64,000 nt of DNA from Streptomyces sp. 1222.5 (GCF_900105245.1 NZ_FNSZ01000001.1:4340001-4404000), one strand, 5' to 3'; counted from the stretch's first letter, positions 48,767 to 57,720 are shown. Translations and numbers: made by a program. Notes: generated from the sequence alone by a model not told the origin.

Positions 48767-50065
48767 TCAGGCGGCGGGGACGTGCACCGTCTCGATCCGG
48801 CTCGCCACCAGCCGCTCCCGTTCCCGGCGGGCCGCCCGGCCCCGCAGCCGGAGGATCTGGGTCATGCCCAGTGCCTGCAGCACGAAGACCGCGGAGAAGG
48901 CCACGGTGTAGTCGTCGCCGGTGGCGTCCAGCAGGACGCCGATCGCGAACAGCGTCGTCATGGAGGCGACGAAGCCACCCATGTTGGTGATGCCGGACGC
49001 GGTGCCCTGTCGCTCGGGAGGGTTGGCGGGCCGGGCGAAGTCGAAGCCCAGCATCGAGGCGGGCCCGCAGGCGCCGAGCACCGTGCAGAGGACCAGCAGC
49101 AGCCACATCGGCGCGTGGTCGCCGGGGTACGCCAGCGTCGCCGCCCACACCAGCGCGGTCGCCCCCACCGTGCAGAGCGCGAGCGGCAGCCGCGCCGCGT
49201 GGTGCCGGGCGACGATCTGGCCGTAGACCAGGCCGATCACCATGTTGGACAGGACGACCAGGGTGAGCAGTTCACCGGCCGTGGCCCGGCTGAGGCCCTG
49301 CGCCTGCACGAGGAACGGCAGGCCCCACAGCAGCAGGAACACCATCGCCGGGAACTGCGTGGTGAAGTGCACCCACAGACCGAGCCGGGTGCCGGGCTCG
49401 CGCCAGGACGCGGCGATCTGCCGGCGGACGTAGGCGGCGCCCTGGTGCGGGAAGGGCTCGGGCTCGTGCCCCTCCGGGTGGTCCCTGAGGAAGAGCAGGG
49501 TCAGGACCAGGACGATCACCCCGGCGAGCGCGCTGCCCGCGAACGCCGGGGTCCAGCCGATGCCGTGCAGCAGCCGGGCGAGGACCAGGGTGGAGACCAG
49601 GTTGCCCGCCATGCCGACCAGGCCGGCGAGCTGTGCGACCAGGGGCCCGCGGCGGGCCGGGAACCAGCGGGTGCCGAGCCGCAGCACGCTGATGAAGGTC
49701 ATCGCGTCACCACAGCCCAGCAGCGCGCGGGAGGCGAGCGCGGTGCCGTAGGACGGGGAGAAGGCGAAGCCCAGCTGCCCGGCCGTGAACAGCACGGCGC
49801 CGATGCTCAGCACCCGCTTGGTGCCGAGGCGGTCGACCAGCAGGCCCACGGGTATCTGCATGCCGGCGTAGACCATCAGCTGGAGGATGGAGAAGGTCGA
49901 CAGCGCGGAGGCGTTGACGTGGAAGCGGTCGGCGGCGTCCAGTCCCGCCACGCCCAGCGAGGTGCGGAAGATGACGGCCACGAAGTAGACGGCCACGCCT
50001 ATGGACCACACGGCGACCGCCCGGCGGCCGCCCGGCGGATCACCCGGAAGGGTGGCGTTCGTCAT
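48767..50065 (-). CDS. MFS transporter
   Basis: The 432-residue protein has twelve predicted membrane spans, the MFS loop motif GLLVDRLGTKRVLSIGA between spans 2 and 3 and an Arg/Trp-rich central loop (REPGTRLGLWVHF). It resembles the ACS/NarK-like actinobacterial group for organic anions. Its ATG overlaps the stop of the GntR regulator gene by 4 bp (ATGA), so the pair is translationally coupled and co-regulated. A substrate signal that relieves the GntR regulator is likely also the transported compound (inference). Confidence 0.9.
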   Translation of the reverse strand: MTNATLPGDPPGGRRAVAVWSIGVAVYFVAVIFRTSLGVAGLDAADRFHVNASALSTFSILQLMVYAGMQIPVGLLVDRLGTKRVLSIGAVLFTAGQLGFAFSPSYGTALASRALLGCGDAMTFISVLRLGTRWFPARRGPLVAQLAGLVGMAGNLVSTLVLARLLHGIGWTPAFAGSALAGVIVLVLTLLFLRDHPEGHEPEPFPHQGAAYVRRQIAASWREPGTRLGLWVHFTTQFPAMVFLLLWGLPFLVQAQGLSRATAGELLTLVVLSNMVIGLVYGQIVARHHAARLPLALCTVGATALVWAATLAYPGDHAPMWLLLVLCTVLGACGPASMLGFDFARPANPPERQGTASGITNMGGFVASMTTLFAIGVLLDATGDDYTVAFSAVFVLQALGMTQILRLRGRAARRERERLVASRIETVHVPAA

Positions 50066-50736
50066 CGGACCTCACCTCGTGCGAGGTGCGAGAACCAGCC
50101 CACGTGCCGGTGCACGACGCCGACGGCCGCCTCCGCGTCCCCGGCGCGCAGCGCCTCGAGGATCTCCTCGTGCTCGGCGAGCGTCTTGGCGATCCGGTCG
50201 GGATGCGAGTGCATGACGGCGACGCCCATCCGCAGCTGGCGGTCGCGAAGCTGGTCGTACAGCCGGGAGAGGATCTCGTTGCCACCGCTGCGCACGATCT
50301 CGGCGTGGAAGCAGCGGTCGGTGACAGCAGCGGCGGCGAAGTCACCGGCGGCCGCCTGCGTCTTCTGCTGCTCCAGCAGCTCCGTCAGTCGCTCCAGCAG
50401 GACCGGCGGGGCGGGTACGGCCTTGCGGGCCGCGTGCTCCTCCACCAGCAGCCGGGTCTCCACCACGTCGGCGATCTCCTGCGCGGAGACGGGCAGCACC
50501 AGGGCGCCCTTCTTCGGGTAGAGCCGGATCAGGCCCTCCACCTCCAGGCGCAGCAGGGCTTCCCGGACGGGGGTGCGCGAGACGCCGACGGCCTCGGCGA
50601 GCTCGCCCTCGGTGAGGAGGGTGCCGCCTTCGTAACGGCGGTCGAGGACGCCCTGCTTGACGTGGGTGTAGACGCGGTCGGCGGCGGGTGGCTGTTTGAG
50701 GGACTGGGGGGCGGTCTGTTGGACGGCCGTGTTCAT
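50062..50736 (-). CDS. GntR/FadR-subfamily transcriptional regulator
   Basis: The 224-residue regulator has an N-terminal winged helix (about 18-85: VYTHVKQGVLDRRYEGGTLLTEGELAEAVGVSRTPVREALLRLEVEGLIRLYPKKGALVLP) and a C-terminal FCD all-helical ligand domain with the metal-site pattern ETRLLVEEHAARKA, CFHAEIVRSGGN and a final EILEALRAGDAEAAVGVVHRHV. FCD regulators bind organic acids. ATG 50736 follows TATCCT by 6 nt and appears leaderless. It forms an operon with the overlapping MFS gene, which it probably controls. Confidence 0.92.
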   Translation of the reverse strand: MNTAVQQTAPQSLKQPPAADRVYTHVKQGVLDRRYEGGTLLTEGELAEAVGVSRTPVREALLRLEVEGLIRLYPKKGALVLPVSAQEIADVVETRLLVEEHAARKAVPAPPVLLERLTELLEQQKTQAAAGDFAAAAVTDRCFHAEIVRSGGNEILSRLYDQLRDRQLRMGVAVMHSHPDRIAKTLAEHEEILEALRAGDAEAAVGVVHRHVGWFSHLARGEVR

Positions 50737-50742
50737 GCCGAC

Positions 50743-50748
50743 AGGATA
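50743..50748 (-). promoter_or_regulatory. -10 of leaderless GntR-MFS operon
   Basis: TATCCT on the minus strand ends 6 nt before ATG 50736; TTGTATCTA just upstream is AT-rich for this genome and may be part of an operator. Confidence 0.45.
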
Positions 50749-50926
50749 GATACAACACGCACGCATGCGGGTGTGGCGTCCATCATGCGGACGTGCCGAA
50801 AATCCCCCGCAGCAACCGCACAACCTTCTGTGCTACTTACATGTCACACACGTGCGGCACCACTCTCGCTGCCTTCTCAACTCGGCCGCACTACAGGGGC
50901 ATTCAAGACAATCGGGGTATTTCGCT

Positions 50927-51829
50927 TTGATTACCGGCATTAAGGGCACCCGCATCCGCAAAGCCGCTGCCGTCGCCGTCTCCTCCGGCGCGCTGCTCGC
51001 CACCGGCGCCCTCACGGCGGCACCCGCGCAGGCCGTCACCGTTCCGTCGATCGTGGCCAAGGGCGGCTACGCGATGAACAACTCGAACGGCGCGTCGCTG
51101 TACACCAAGGCGGCCGACACGCGGCTGTCCACCGGTTCCACCACCAAGATCATGACCGCCAAGGTCGTGCTCGCCCAGTCGAACCTCAACCTCGACGCCA
51201 AGGTGACGATCCAGAAGGCGTACAGCGACTACGTCGTCAAGAACAACGCCTCCCAGGCGCACCTGATCGTCGGCGACAAGGTCACCGTCCGCCAGCTGCT
51301 GTACGGCCTGATGCTGCCGTCCGGCTGCGACGCCGCCTACGCGCTCGCCGACAAGTACGGCTCCGGCTCCACCCGTACCGCGCGCGTGACCAACTTCATC
51401 GGCAAGATGAACACCGCCGCCAAGAACCTGGGTCTGAAGAACACGCACTTCGACTCCTTCGACGGCATCGGCAACGGCAACAACTACTCGACGCCGCGTG
51501 ACCTGACGAAGATCGCCAGCAGCGCGATGAAGAGCTCCACGTTCCGCACGGTCGTCAAAACGAAGCACTACACCGCCAAGACGATCACCAAGACCGGTAG
51601 CACCCGCACCATGAAGACGTGGGACAACACCAACGGTCTGCTCAGCAGCTACAGCGGCACCATCGGTGTGAAGACGGGCTCCGGCCCCGAGGCCAAGTAC
51701 TGCCTGGTCTTCGCCGCCACCCGCAACGGCAAGACGGTCATCGGCACGGTCCTCGCCTCCTCCTCCATCCCGCAGCGCGAGGCGGACGCGAAGAAGCTCC
51801 TCACCTACGGCTTCGCCAAGCTGGGCTGA
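50927..51829 (+). CDS. dacA: D-alanyl-D-alanine carboxypeptidase (PBP5-type, S11)
   Basis: Secreted penicillin-binding protein trimming the terminal D-Ala of peptidoglycan stem peptides. TTG 50927 is taken as start because GGGG lies 10 nt upstream and a signal peptide follows directly (basic K/R residues, then AAAVAVSSGALLATGALTAAPAQA, cleavage near residue 36). The 300-residue protein has the SxxK motif STTK (Ser71, Lys74), the second motif SGCD in LPSGCDAAYAL (SxN replaced by SGC, as in several Streptomyces enzymes) and KTGSGP. It lacks the C-terminal amphipathic anchor of E. coli PBP5, so it is probably released or wall-associated. A terminator follows. Confidence 0.92.
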   Translation: MITGIKGTRIRKAAAVAVSSGALLATGALTAAPAQAVTVPSIVAKGGYAMNNSNGASLYTKAADTRLSTGSTTKIMTAKVVLAQSNLNLDAKVTIQKAYSDYVVKNNASQAHLIVGDKVTVRQLLYGLMLPSGCDAAYALADKYGSGSTRTARVTNFIGKMNTAAKNLGLKNTHFDSFDGIGNGNNYSTPRDLTKIASSAMKSSTFRTVVKTKHYTAKTITKTGSTRTMKTWDNTNGLLSSYSGTIGVKTGSGPEAKYCLVFAATRNGKTVIGTVLASSSIPQREADAKKLLTYGFAKLG

Positions 51830-51846
51830 TCCCGCTCTCGGCACAC

Positions 51847-51873
51847 GGGCCCGTCGCGCAATGCGGCGGGCCC
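51847..51873. terminator. terminator between dacA and convergent secreted-protein gene
   Basis: GGGCCCG-T-CGC pairs with GCG-G-CGGGCCC over a GCAAT loop, 18 nt past the dacA stop and 31 nt past the opposite gene's stop. Confidence 0.75.
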
Positions 51874-51903
51874 TTCCGCTGCACGCGCCTCCGCAGGGCC
51901 CGC

Positions 51904-52626
51904 TCAGGGCCTCGCCGCCAGCCGGTCGTAGGTCCGGAAGGTGTAGGAGGCGTCGTAGGACATCAGGTTCCCCTCGGCCGCCGGCAGGCCGAGGCGTCGG
52001 TTCAGGGCACCGGTCAGCGGTCCGCAGTGCTCGGCCGCGGGGGCGGAGAAGGTGTCGTCGTACGCCGAGAACTCGATCACCGGCGGGTCCTGGGAGACCC
52101 ACTTGGAGGGGCCCGAGCGTTTCAGCCGGAAGTCGACCGGCTCGCCCGCCCCCACGGTGCAGCTCTTCGCCAAGAGCGGACTCAGGAGCCTGAGACGCAG
52201 GCTGAACTCCCCCGTGTAGAAGTCGGACCGGCCTCCGTACTCCGGACGTATCGCCAGGCCCCGGACACCCGGTACCGCGGTCGGCGCGCCGTGCATCGCG
52301 CCCCACACCTGCCCGTTGCCGCCGTCCGGCAGGGGGCCCTCGGCGTGGGTCATGGTGATCGGCGCGAGCGTCACCGTGACCTTGCCCATCGTCAGGCGGG
52401 GCGCGGCGGTGTGTACTTCGCACTTCCAGCGGGCCGGGTCGACACCGTCGGGCAGCGCCGGACAGTCGCTGAAGTCGGTCGCGGGCGTCGCGGCGGCAGC
52501 GGGCGCGGAGTGGGCGACGCCCGTCGTGCCCACCGTTACGGCCGCCAAGGCGGCGACGCCGGCGGCGGTGGCGGCGGCGCGTCGCAGGAGCGGGGAACCG
52601 GGGCGAGTCGCAGTGGTCTTCGGCAT
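51904..52626 (-). CDS. secreted protein of unknown function
   Basis: The 240-residue product begins with a twin-basic signal peptide (RRAAATAAGVAALAAVTVGTTGVAHSAPAAAA, cleavage near 45). The mature domain has four cysteines (DCPALPDGVDPARWKCEV, KSCTVG, EHCGPL), likely two disulphides, and beta-strand-rich sequence. A CPALP-GxDPxxWxCE opening appears in other Streptomyces secreted proteins seen by memory, but no function is known. ATG 52626 has no strong Shine-Dalgarno (a CTCTGGGC stretch upstream). Divergent from the BRO-N gene across 211 bp. Confidence 0.82.
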   Translation of the reverse strand: MPKTTATRPGSPLLRRAAATAAGVAALAAVTVGTTGVAHSAPAAAATPATDFSDCPALPDGVDPARWKCEVHTAAPRLTMGKVTVTLAPITMTHAEGPLPDGGNGQVWGAMHGAPTAVPGVRGLAIRPEYGGRSDFYTGEFSLRLRLLSPLLAKSCTVGAGEPVDFRLKRSGPSKWVSQDPPVIEFSAYDDTFSAPAAEHCGPLTGALNRRLGLPAAEGNLMSYDASYTFRTYDRLAARP

Positions 52627-52837
52627 GTGCCCAGAGTGCCGCGAGCGGCATGCCGGTCACCATCGGTGATCACCCTGGTACGCCCCCCACTCGACCCTGA
52701 TGGCACGTCAGGGATACGTATTCGCAGCTCTGTTGGTGTGGAAAGATCGCAAACTTCACCCTGAATCGTGAATGTCGCGCTTGCGACTGGCATATTCCCG
52801 TTTCTCCGCTCTACGTTCCGCGGCGGAGGTGGTTCAC

Positions 52838-53812
52838 ATGCACGAACCCAGCAAGCGATCCCGTCCCGCCGATCGGCACGAGGCGATCGACATCAGTGAC
52901 TTCGTGTACGCGGCGACCGGAGCCCGTGTCCGCCGGCTGACCATGCCGGACGGAAGGCACTGGTTCCCGGCGGTGGATGTCTGCAAGAGACTCGGACACA
53001 GCAACACGCAGAAGGCGCTCTCCGACCATGTGCCCGACGGCCATCGAGAGACGCTCGAGACCCTAACCAGAGGTTACGGTCTCAGCATTCCCGCAGGTAG
53101 GGAGTGGCGCCGAGACCTGAACATCATCTCTCTGCAAGGTCTCGTCCTGCTCGTCAACGCCTGCACCAAGGCCGCCTGCGCCCCGTTCAAGCAGTGGGTC
53201 GCCGAGGTGATCGAGACCGTTCAGCGGGAGGGCTCGTACACCCTGGAGGAGGCCGAGGTGCAGCCCACCGAGCCGGGTGCCCCCATCGCCTACGCCATGC
53301 CGGAACAGGTCGCCGAGGCCATCGTCCGGCTCGAGTCCCACAACCTCCAGGTGGACGAGGAGCTTGCGATCGCACAGCGCGAAGCCCTCGCCGTGCAGAA
53401 GGAGATGCTCGCCGCCCAACACGCGGCGCTGGCCGCCCAGCAGGCCGCGCTCGCCGTTCAGGAGGCCATGGCCCGGGCGATGGAGCGGATCGCCGACCGG
53501 CTCGACACCCTGGTTCCCGGCGGTCTGCCGGGCGACCGTCCCGGGACCCACCCCACCACGGAGTCCGTGCTGGCCGACTGGCGGCAGCGGCTGTCCGTGA
53601 CGGAGGACGTGTGGACGGTCGCCGTGGTGATCGCGCCGGTGCTCGTCGAGAAGGGGGAGCTCCGGGAGCCCCTGGAGTCCATCGCGGCCCGTACGGGCCT
53701 TTCGGTAGGGCGCGTGAACGAGTGCCTGCGCCTGCTGCGCCGGCACGCCTGCATCCGCTCGCAGGGCGCGGCGGAGAACGGAGCGCCGGTGTACGTGCTG
53801 GACCGGCGCTGA
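52838..53812 (+). CDS. BRO-N domain DNA-binding protein with coiled coil
   Basis: The 324-residue protein has a Bro-N domain (about 20-120: GARVRRLTMPDGRHWFPAVDVCKRLGHSNTQKALSDHV, later ISLQGLVLLVNACTKAACAPFKQWV), a fold typical of phage antirepressors, then an Ala/Gln-rich coiled coil (about 155-240) and a C-terminal winged-helix-like region (LREPLESIAARTGLSVGRVNECLRLLRRHACI, about 280-315). No integrase or phage gene is nearby, so it looks domesticated and vertically held. ATG 52838 has GGAGGTGG 8 nt upstream. TTCAC-N8-GTGAA upstream (52755-52772) may be an operator. Confidence 0.85.
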   Translation: MHEPSKRSRPADRHEAIDISDFVYAATGARVRRLTMPDGRHWFPAVDVCKRLGHSNTQKALSDHVPDGHRETLETLTRGYGLSIPAGREWRRDLNIISLQGLVLLVNACTKAACAPFKQWVAEVIETVQREGSYTLEEAEVQPTEPGAPIAYAMPEQVAEAIVRLESHNLQVDEELAIAQREALAVQKEMLAAQHAALAAQQAALAVQEAMARAMERIADRLDTLVPGGLPGDRPGTHPTTESVLADWRQRLSVTEDVWTVAVVIAPVLVEKGELREPLESIAARTGLSVGRVNECLRLLRRHACIRSQGAAENGAPVYVLDRR

Positions 53813-53830
53813 CAGGTGTCCGGCACAGAC

Positions 53831-53871
53831 GAAGGGGGCGGCCGCAAGACAAAGTTGCGGCCGCCCCCTTC
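53831..53871. terminator. terminator between BRO-N gene and bkd operon
   Basis: A perfect 17-bp inverted repeat (GAAGGGGGCGGCCGCAA and complement) with a 7-nt loop, between the convergent BRO-N gene and the end of the bkd operon. Confidence 0.85.
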
Positions 53872-53899
53872 GGGGTCGGACTCTACCCGGCCAGTGCCG

Positions 53900-55306
53900 T
53901 CACGCCCAGGTGATCAGCCGCTTCGGCTGCTCCAGGATCGCCGCCACGTCCGCCAGGACCTTCGAACCCAGCTCGCCGTCGACCAGGCGGTGGTCGAAGC
54001 TCAGGGCCAGGGTGGTGACCTGACGGGGCTTGACCTTGCCCTTGTGGACCCACGGCTGCAGCTTGATCGCGCCGATCGCGAGGATCGCCGATTCGCCGGG
54101 GTTGAGGATCGGTGTGCCGGTGTCGACGCCGAAGACGCCGACGTTGGTGATGGTCACCGTGCCGCCCTGCATCGCGGCCGGGGACGTCTTGCCCTCGCGG
54201 GCGGTCGACACCAGCTCGCCCAGCGCCTCTGCGAGCTGCGGGAGGGTCTTGTCGTGGGCGTCCTTGATGTTCGGCACGATCAGACCGCGCGGGGTGGCCG
54301 CGGCGATGCCCAGGTTGACGTAGTGCTTGAGCACGATCTCCTGGTTCGCCTCGTCCCAGGACGCGTTGACGTCCGGGTTGCGCTTGATGGCGACCAGCAG
54401 GGCCTTGGCGATCAGGAGCAGCGGGTTGACCCGCAGGCCCTGCATCTCCTTGTCCTGCTTGAGCTCCTCGACCAGTTTCATGGTCCGGGTCACGTCCACC
54501 GTCACGAACTCGGTGACGTGCGGCGCGGTGAACGCGGAGCCGACCATAGCCGCCGCCGTCGCCTTGCGGACGCCCTTGACCGGCACACGCGTCTCGCGCG
54601 CGCCGTCGTAGGCCGCCACGGGGGCGGGAGCCGGGCGGGCGGCCGCGGGGGCCTGCGCCACCGTCTCGGGGGCGGCCACGGCCGTGGCCGCCGCGTGGAC
54701 GTCCTCGCGCGTGATGACCCCGTCCGGCCCGGACGGGGTGATCGCGGCGAGGTCGACGCCGAGGTCCTTGGCCAGCTTGCGCACCGGCGGCTTGGCCAGC
54801 GGGCGGGGCCGGTCCACGGCCGGGGCGTGGCCGTTCAGCTCCGCCTGGATCGCCTGGGCCGGCGCCGGGACGGCGACCTCGGGCCCCTTGCGGGGACGGC
54901 GCTTGGTGGAGGAGGTGGACACGCCGTAGCCGACGAGAACCGGCTGACGGCCCTCCGGCTTCGGCTCCTCGGCCGGCTCGGCGGGAGCCTGCGTCTGCGG
55001 CTGCGCGGCGGGTGCCTGGGGTTGCTCGGCGGGCGCCTGGGCGCCGCCCCCCACCTCCACCGCGATGATGGACGTGCCCACGTCCACCGTGGTGCCCTCG
55101 GGGAACCGCAGCTCGCGGACCACCCCGTCGTAGGGGATGGGCAGTTCGACGGCCGCCTTCGCGGTCTCGACCTCGCACACCACCTGTCCGTCGGTGACCG
55201 TGTCACCGGGCTGCACGTACCACTTGAGGATCTCGGCCTCGGTGAGTCCCTCGCCGACGTCCGGCATCTTGAACTCGCGTACGGACGCTTCCGTCATCGT
55301 CGTCAC
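53900..55306 (-). CDS. bkdC: branched-chain alpha-keto acid dehydrogenase E2 (dihydrolipoyl acyltransferase)
   Basis: Transfers the acyl group from E1 to CoA through a lipoyl arm. The 468-residue protein has an N-terminal lipoyl domain (about 10-90) with the lipoylated lysine in EVETAKAAVE, an Ala/Pro linker, a peripheral subunit-binding domain (about 170-205: KPPVRKLAKDLGVDLAAITPSGPDGVITREDV) and a CAT-like acyltransferase domain (about 235-465) with TTLALSFDHRLVDGE carrying the catalytic His. GTG 55306 (or ATG 55297 nine bases in) follows GGAGAGG. It starts 10 nt after the E1-beta stop, the third gene of an E1a-E1b-E2 operon. A pyruvate dehydrogenase role is the alternative. Confidence 0.93.
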   Translation of the reverse strand: MTTMTEASVREFKMPDVGEGLTEAEILKWYVQPGDTVTDGQVVCEVETAKAAVELPIPYDGVVRELRFPEGTTVDVGTSIIAVEVGGGAQAPAEQPQAPAAQPQTQAPAEPAEEPKPEGRQPVLVGYGVSTSSTKRRPRKGPEVAVPAPAQAIQAELNGHAPAVDRPRPLAKPPVRKLAKDLGVDLAAITPSGPDGVITREDVHAAATAVAAPETVAQAPAAARPAPAPVAAYDGARETRVPVKGVRKATAAAMVGSAFTAPHVTEFVTVDVTRTMKLVEELKQDKEMQGLRVNPLLLIAKALLVAIKRNPDVNASWDEANQEIVLKHYVNLGIAAATPRGLIVPNIKDAHDKTLPQLAEALGELVSTAREGKTSPAAMQGGTVTITNVGVFGVDTGTPILNPGESAILAIGAIKLQPWVHKGKVKPRQVTTLALSFDHRLVDGELGSKVLADVAAILEQPKRLITWA

Positions 55307-55316
55307 GACCCTCTCC

Positions 55317-56294
55317 TCAGTACGCCAGCGAGCGGTCGACGGCGTCGAGCACGCGGTCCAGGTCCGGGAGGTACTCCTCCTCCAGACGGGCCGGCGGGTA
55401 CGGCGCGTGGTAACCGCCGACGCGGAGCACCGGGGCTTCCAGGTGGTAGAAGCAGCGCTCGGAGATCCGGGCGGCGATCTCCGCGCCGGAGCCGAAGAAC
55501 ACCGGCGCCTCGTGGACCACGACCAGACGGCGGGTCTTCTCCACCGAGGCCTGGACGGCGTCGAAGTCGAGGGGGCTGACCGAGCGCAGGTCGAGGACCT
55601 CCAGGGACTTGCCCTCCTCGGCCGCGGCGGCCGCCGCCTCCTGGCAGAGCTTCACCATCGGGCCGTAGGCGGCCAGGGTGAGGTCGGCGCCCTCGCGGAC
55701 GACCTGGGCCTTGTGCAGCGGGGCGGGGATGGCCTCGAAGTCGACCTCGCCCTTGTCCCAGTAGCGCCGCTTGGGCTCGAAGTAGATCACCGGGTCGTCG
55801 CTCTGGATGGCCTGCTGCATCATCCAGTACGCGTCGGAGGAGTTGGACGGGCTGACCACCTTCAGGCCCGCCACGTGCGCGAACAGCGCCTCGGGGGACT
55901 CGGAGTGGTGCTCGACCGCGCCGATGCCGCCGCCGTAGGGAATGCGGATCACGACCGGCATCTTCACCTTGCCCAGCGAGCGGGCGTGCATCTTCGCCAG
56001 CTGGGTGACGATCTGGTCGTAGGCGGGGAAGACGAAGCCGTCGAACTGGATCTCCACCACCGGTCGGTAGCCGCGCAGGGCCAGGCCGATGGCGGTGCCG
56101 ACGATGCCGGACTCCGCGAGGGGGGTGTCGATGACCCGGCTCTCGCCGAAGTCCTTCTGCAGACCGTCCGTCACACGGAAGACACCGCCGAGCTTGCCGA
56201 CGTCCTCACCCATGACGAGGACCTTGGGGTCGGCGTCCAGGGCACGGCGCAGCGACTCGTTGATGGCCTTGGCCATCGCCATCTTCTCGGCCAT
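55317..56294 (-). CDS. bkdB: branched-chain alpha-keto acid dehydrogenase E1 beta subunit
   Basis: The 325-residue beta subunit of the thiamine-diphosphate E1 enzyme has the expected landmarks: AINESLRRALDADPKVLVMGEDVGKLGGVFRVT, TPLAESGIVGTAIGLALRG, and the transketolase C-terminal domain from about 195. ATG 56294 sits 1 nt after the E1-alpha stop (TGA-C-ATG) with GAAGGGGG inside the alpha coding end acting as ribosome binding site, so translation is coupled. In Streptomyces such complexes supply isobutyryl-, isovaleryl- and 2-methylbutyryl-CoA as branched fatty acid and polyketide starters as well as catabolising Val, Leu and Ile. Confidence 0.94.
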   Translation of the reverse strand: MAEKMAMAKAINESLRRALDADPKVLVMGEDVGKLGGVFRVTDGLQKDFGESRVIDTPLAESGIVGTAIGLALRGYRPVVEIQFDGFVFPAYDQIVTQLAKMHARSLGKVKMPVVIRIPYGGGIGAVEHHSESPEALFAHVAGLKVVSPSNSSDAYWMMQQAIQSDDPVIYFEPKRRYWDKGEVDFEAIPAPLHKAQVVREGADLTLAAYGPMVKLCQEAAAAAAEEGKSLEVLDLRSVSPLDFDAVQASVEKTRRLVVVHEAPVFFGSGAEIAARISERCFYHLEAPVLRVGGYHAPYPPARLEEEYLPDLDRVLDAVDRSLAY

Positions 56295-56295
56295 G

Positions 56296-57525
56296 TCAGT
56301 GACCCCCTTCATCCGCGAACGACGCCTGGTAGGCGGCGAACTGGGCTCGCTCCTCGTCGACGAGCGCGTGCCCGTCCGCGTACGCGTTCTCGAAGATGGC
56401 GAACCGGTCCGGGTCGGGCATGGCGCGGACCGCTTCGCGCACCCGCTTGCCCAACGTCTCGGACTCCGTCTCGAGTTCCGCGAAGAACGTGTCGTCCGCG
56501 TGCCCGGCGGTCTCCAGGAACCGGCGCAGGCGCAGGATCGGGTCCTTCGCCTCCCAGGCGAGCCGCTCCTCGTCGCCCCGGTAGCGGGTGGGGTCGTCGG
56601 AGGTGGTGTGGGCGCCCATGCGGTAGGTGAACGCCTCGATCAGGGTCGGGCCCTCACCGCTGCGGGCGCGCTCCAGCGCCCACTTGGTGACCGCGAGGCA
56701 GGCCAGCACGTCGTTGCCGTCGACGCGGACGCCCGGGAAGCCGAAGCCCTGGGCGCGCTGGTAGAGCGGCACGCGGCTCTGCTTCTCGGTCGGCTCGGAG
56801 ATCGCCCACTGGTTGTTCTGGCAGAAGAACACCACGGGGGCGTTGTAGACCGCGGAGAAGGTGAACGCCTCGGCCACGTCGCCCTGGCTGGAGGCGCCGT
56901 CGCCGAAGTAGGCGATGACCGCCGAGTCCGCGCCGTCCTTGGCGATGCCCATGGCGTAGCCGGTGGCGTGCAGCGTCTGGGAGCCGATGACGATCGTGTA
57001 GAGGTGGAAGTTGTTGCTGTTCGGGTCCCAGCCGCCGTTGTTCACGCCGCGGAACATCCCGAGCAGGTTGGTCGGGTCGACCCCGCGGCACCAGGCGACG
57101 CCGTGCTCGCGGTAGGTCGGGAAGACGTAGTCGTCCTCACGGGTGGCCCGGCCGGAGCCGATCTGGGCGGCCTCCTGGCCCAGCAGCGAGGCCCACAGGC
57201 CCAGCTCGCCCTGGCGCTGCAGGGCGGTGGCCTCGGCGTCGAAGCGGCGGGTGAGCACCATGTCGCGGTACAGGCCGCGGAGCTCGTCCGGGGTGATGCC
57301 GGCGACGTAGGCGTCGTACTCGGCGTTCTTGACCCGCTTGCCCTCCGGAGTCAGAAGCTGCACGAGCTCGGGCTCGGCGCTCTTCTTCGCGGTGCTGCGG
57401 GTGGTGCGCTTGGTGCCGGTGGCTCCGGTCGCGTCACCGGCCGTGCCGGTCCCGCTGCCGGTGGTGCCGGCCTTGCCTGCGGCGCTGCGTCGCGGCTTGC
57501 GCGCGGCACTGCTCTCCACGCTCAC
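56296..57525 (-). CDS. bkdA: branched-chain alpha-keto acid dehydrogenase E1 alpha subunit
   Basis: The 409-residue alpha subunit carries the thiamine-diphosphate motif GDGASSQGDVAEAF...QNNQW and the phosphorylation-loop-like YRMGAHTTSDDPTRYRG. Its first 55 residues are an unusual Thr/Ala/Gly/Lys-rich low-complexity tail (KAGTTGSGTGTAGDATGATG) not present in typical family members of about 360-380 residues. GTG 57525 is supported by GGAGGAGC 6 nt upstream; the longer frame behind it is intergenic. First gene of the bkd operon; a palindromic operator candidate overlaps the predicted promoter about 145 bp upstream. Confidence 0.94.
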   Translation of the reverse strand: MSVESSAARKPRRSAAGKAGTTGSGTGTAGDATGATGTKRTTRSTAKKSAEPELVQLLTPEGKRVKNAEYDAYVAGITPDELRGLYRDMVLTRRFDAEATALQRQGELGLWASLLGQEAAQIGSGRATREDDYVFPTYREHGVAWCRGVDPTNLLGMFRGVNNGGWDPNSNNFHLYTIVIGSQTLHATGYAMGIAKDGADSAVIAYFGDGASSQGDVAEAFTFSAVYNAPVVFFCQNNQWAISEPTEKQSRVPLYQRAQGFGFPGVRVDGNDVLACLAVTKWALERARSGEGPTLIEAFTYRMGAHTTSDDPTRYRGDEERLAWEAKDPILRLRRFLETAGHADDTFFAELETESETLGKRVREAVRAMPDPDRFAIFENAYADGHALVDEERAQFAAYQASFADEGGH

Positions 57526-57669
57526 GTGTGCTCCTCCGTCGTTCCGGCCCCCGGGGTTGCCGGTAGGCCAGTGCGGCTCACCTGTTTCGACCACCGGGGC
57601 ACGGGGTGGGTGCCACTCGGCCGGGAACAGGCGTGACAGGTGCCCCGGCGAGCGCCCTGCAACCATCAC

Positions 57670-57699
57670 GTTACCCAGTGCTTCACATTTCTGGGAAAC
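57670..57699 (-). promoter_or_regulatory. bkd promoter with interrupted palindrome
   Basis: GTTACCCAG-N12-CTGGGAAAC (8 of 9 bases complementary) occupies 57670-57699. On the minus strand it overlaps TAACGT (57668-57673) as -10 and TTCCCA (57692-57697) as -35 with an 18-bp spacer. Candidate site for an Lrp/AsnC-type bkd regulator, encoded elsewhere. Confidence 0.5.
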
Positions 57700-57720
57700 C
57701 TCACCTGACCTGCGATTTTG

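Noticed and set aside
48767..53812. Possible prophage or island around the BRO-N gene
   Set aside because: No integrase, attachment repeats, structural genes or base-composition change; flanking genes are housekeeping.
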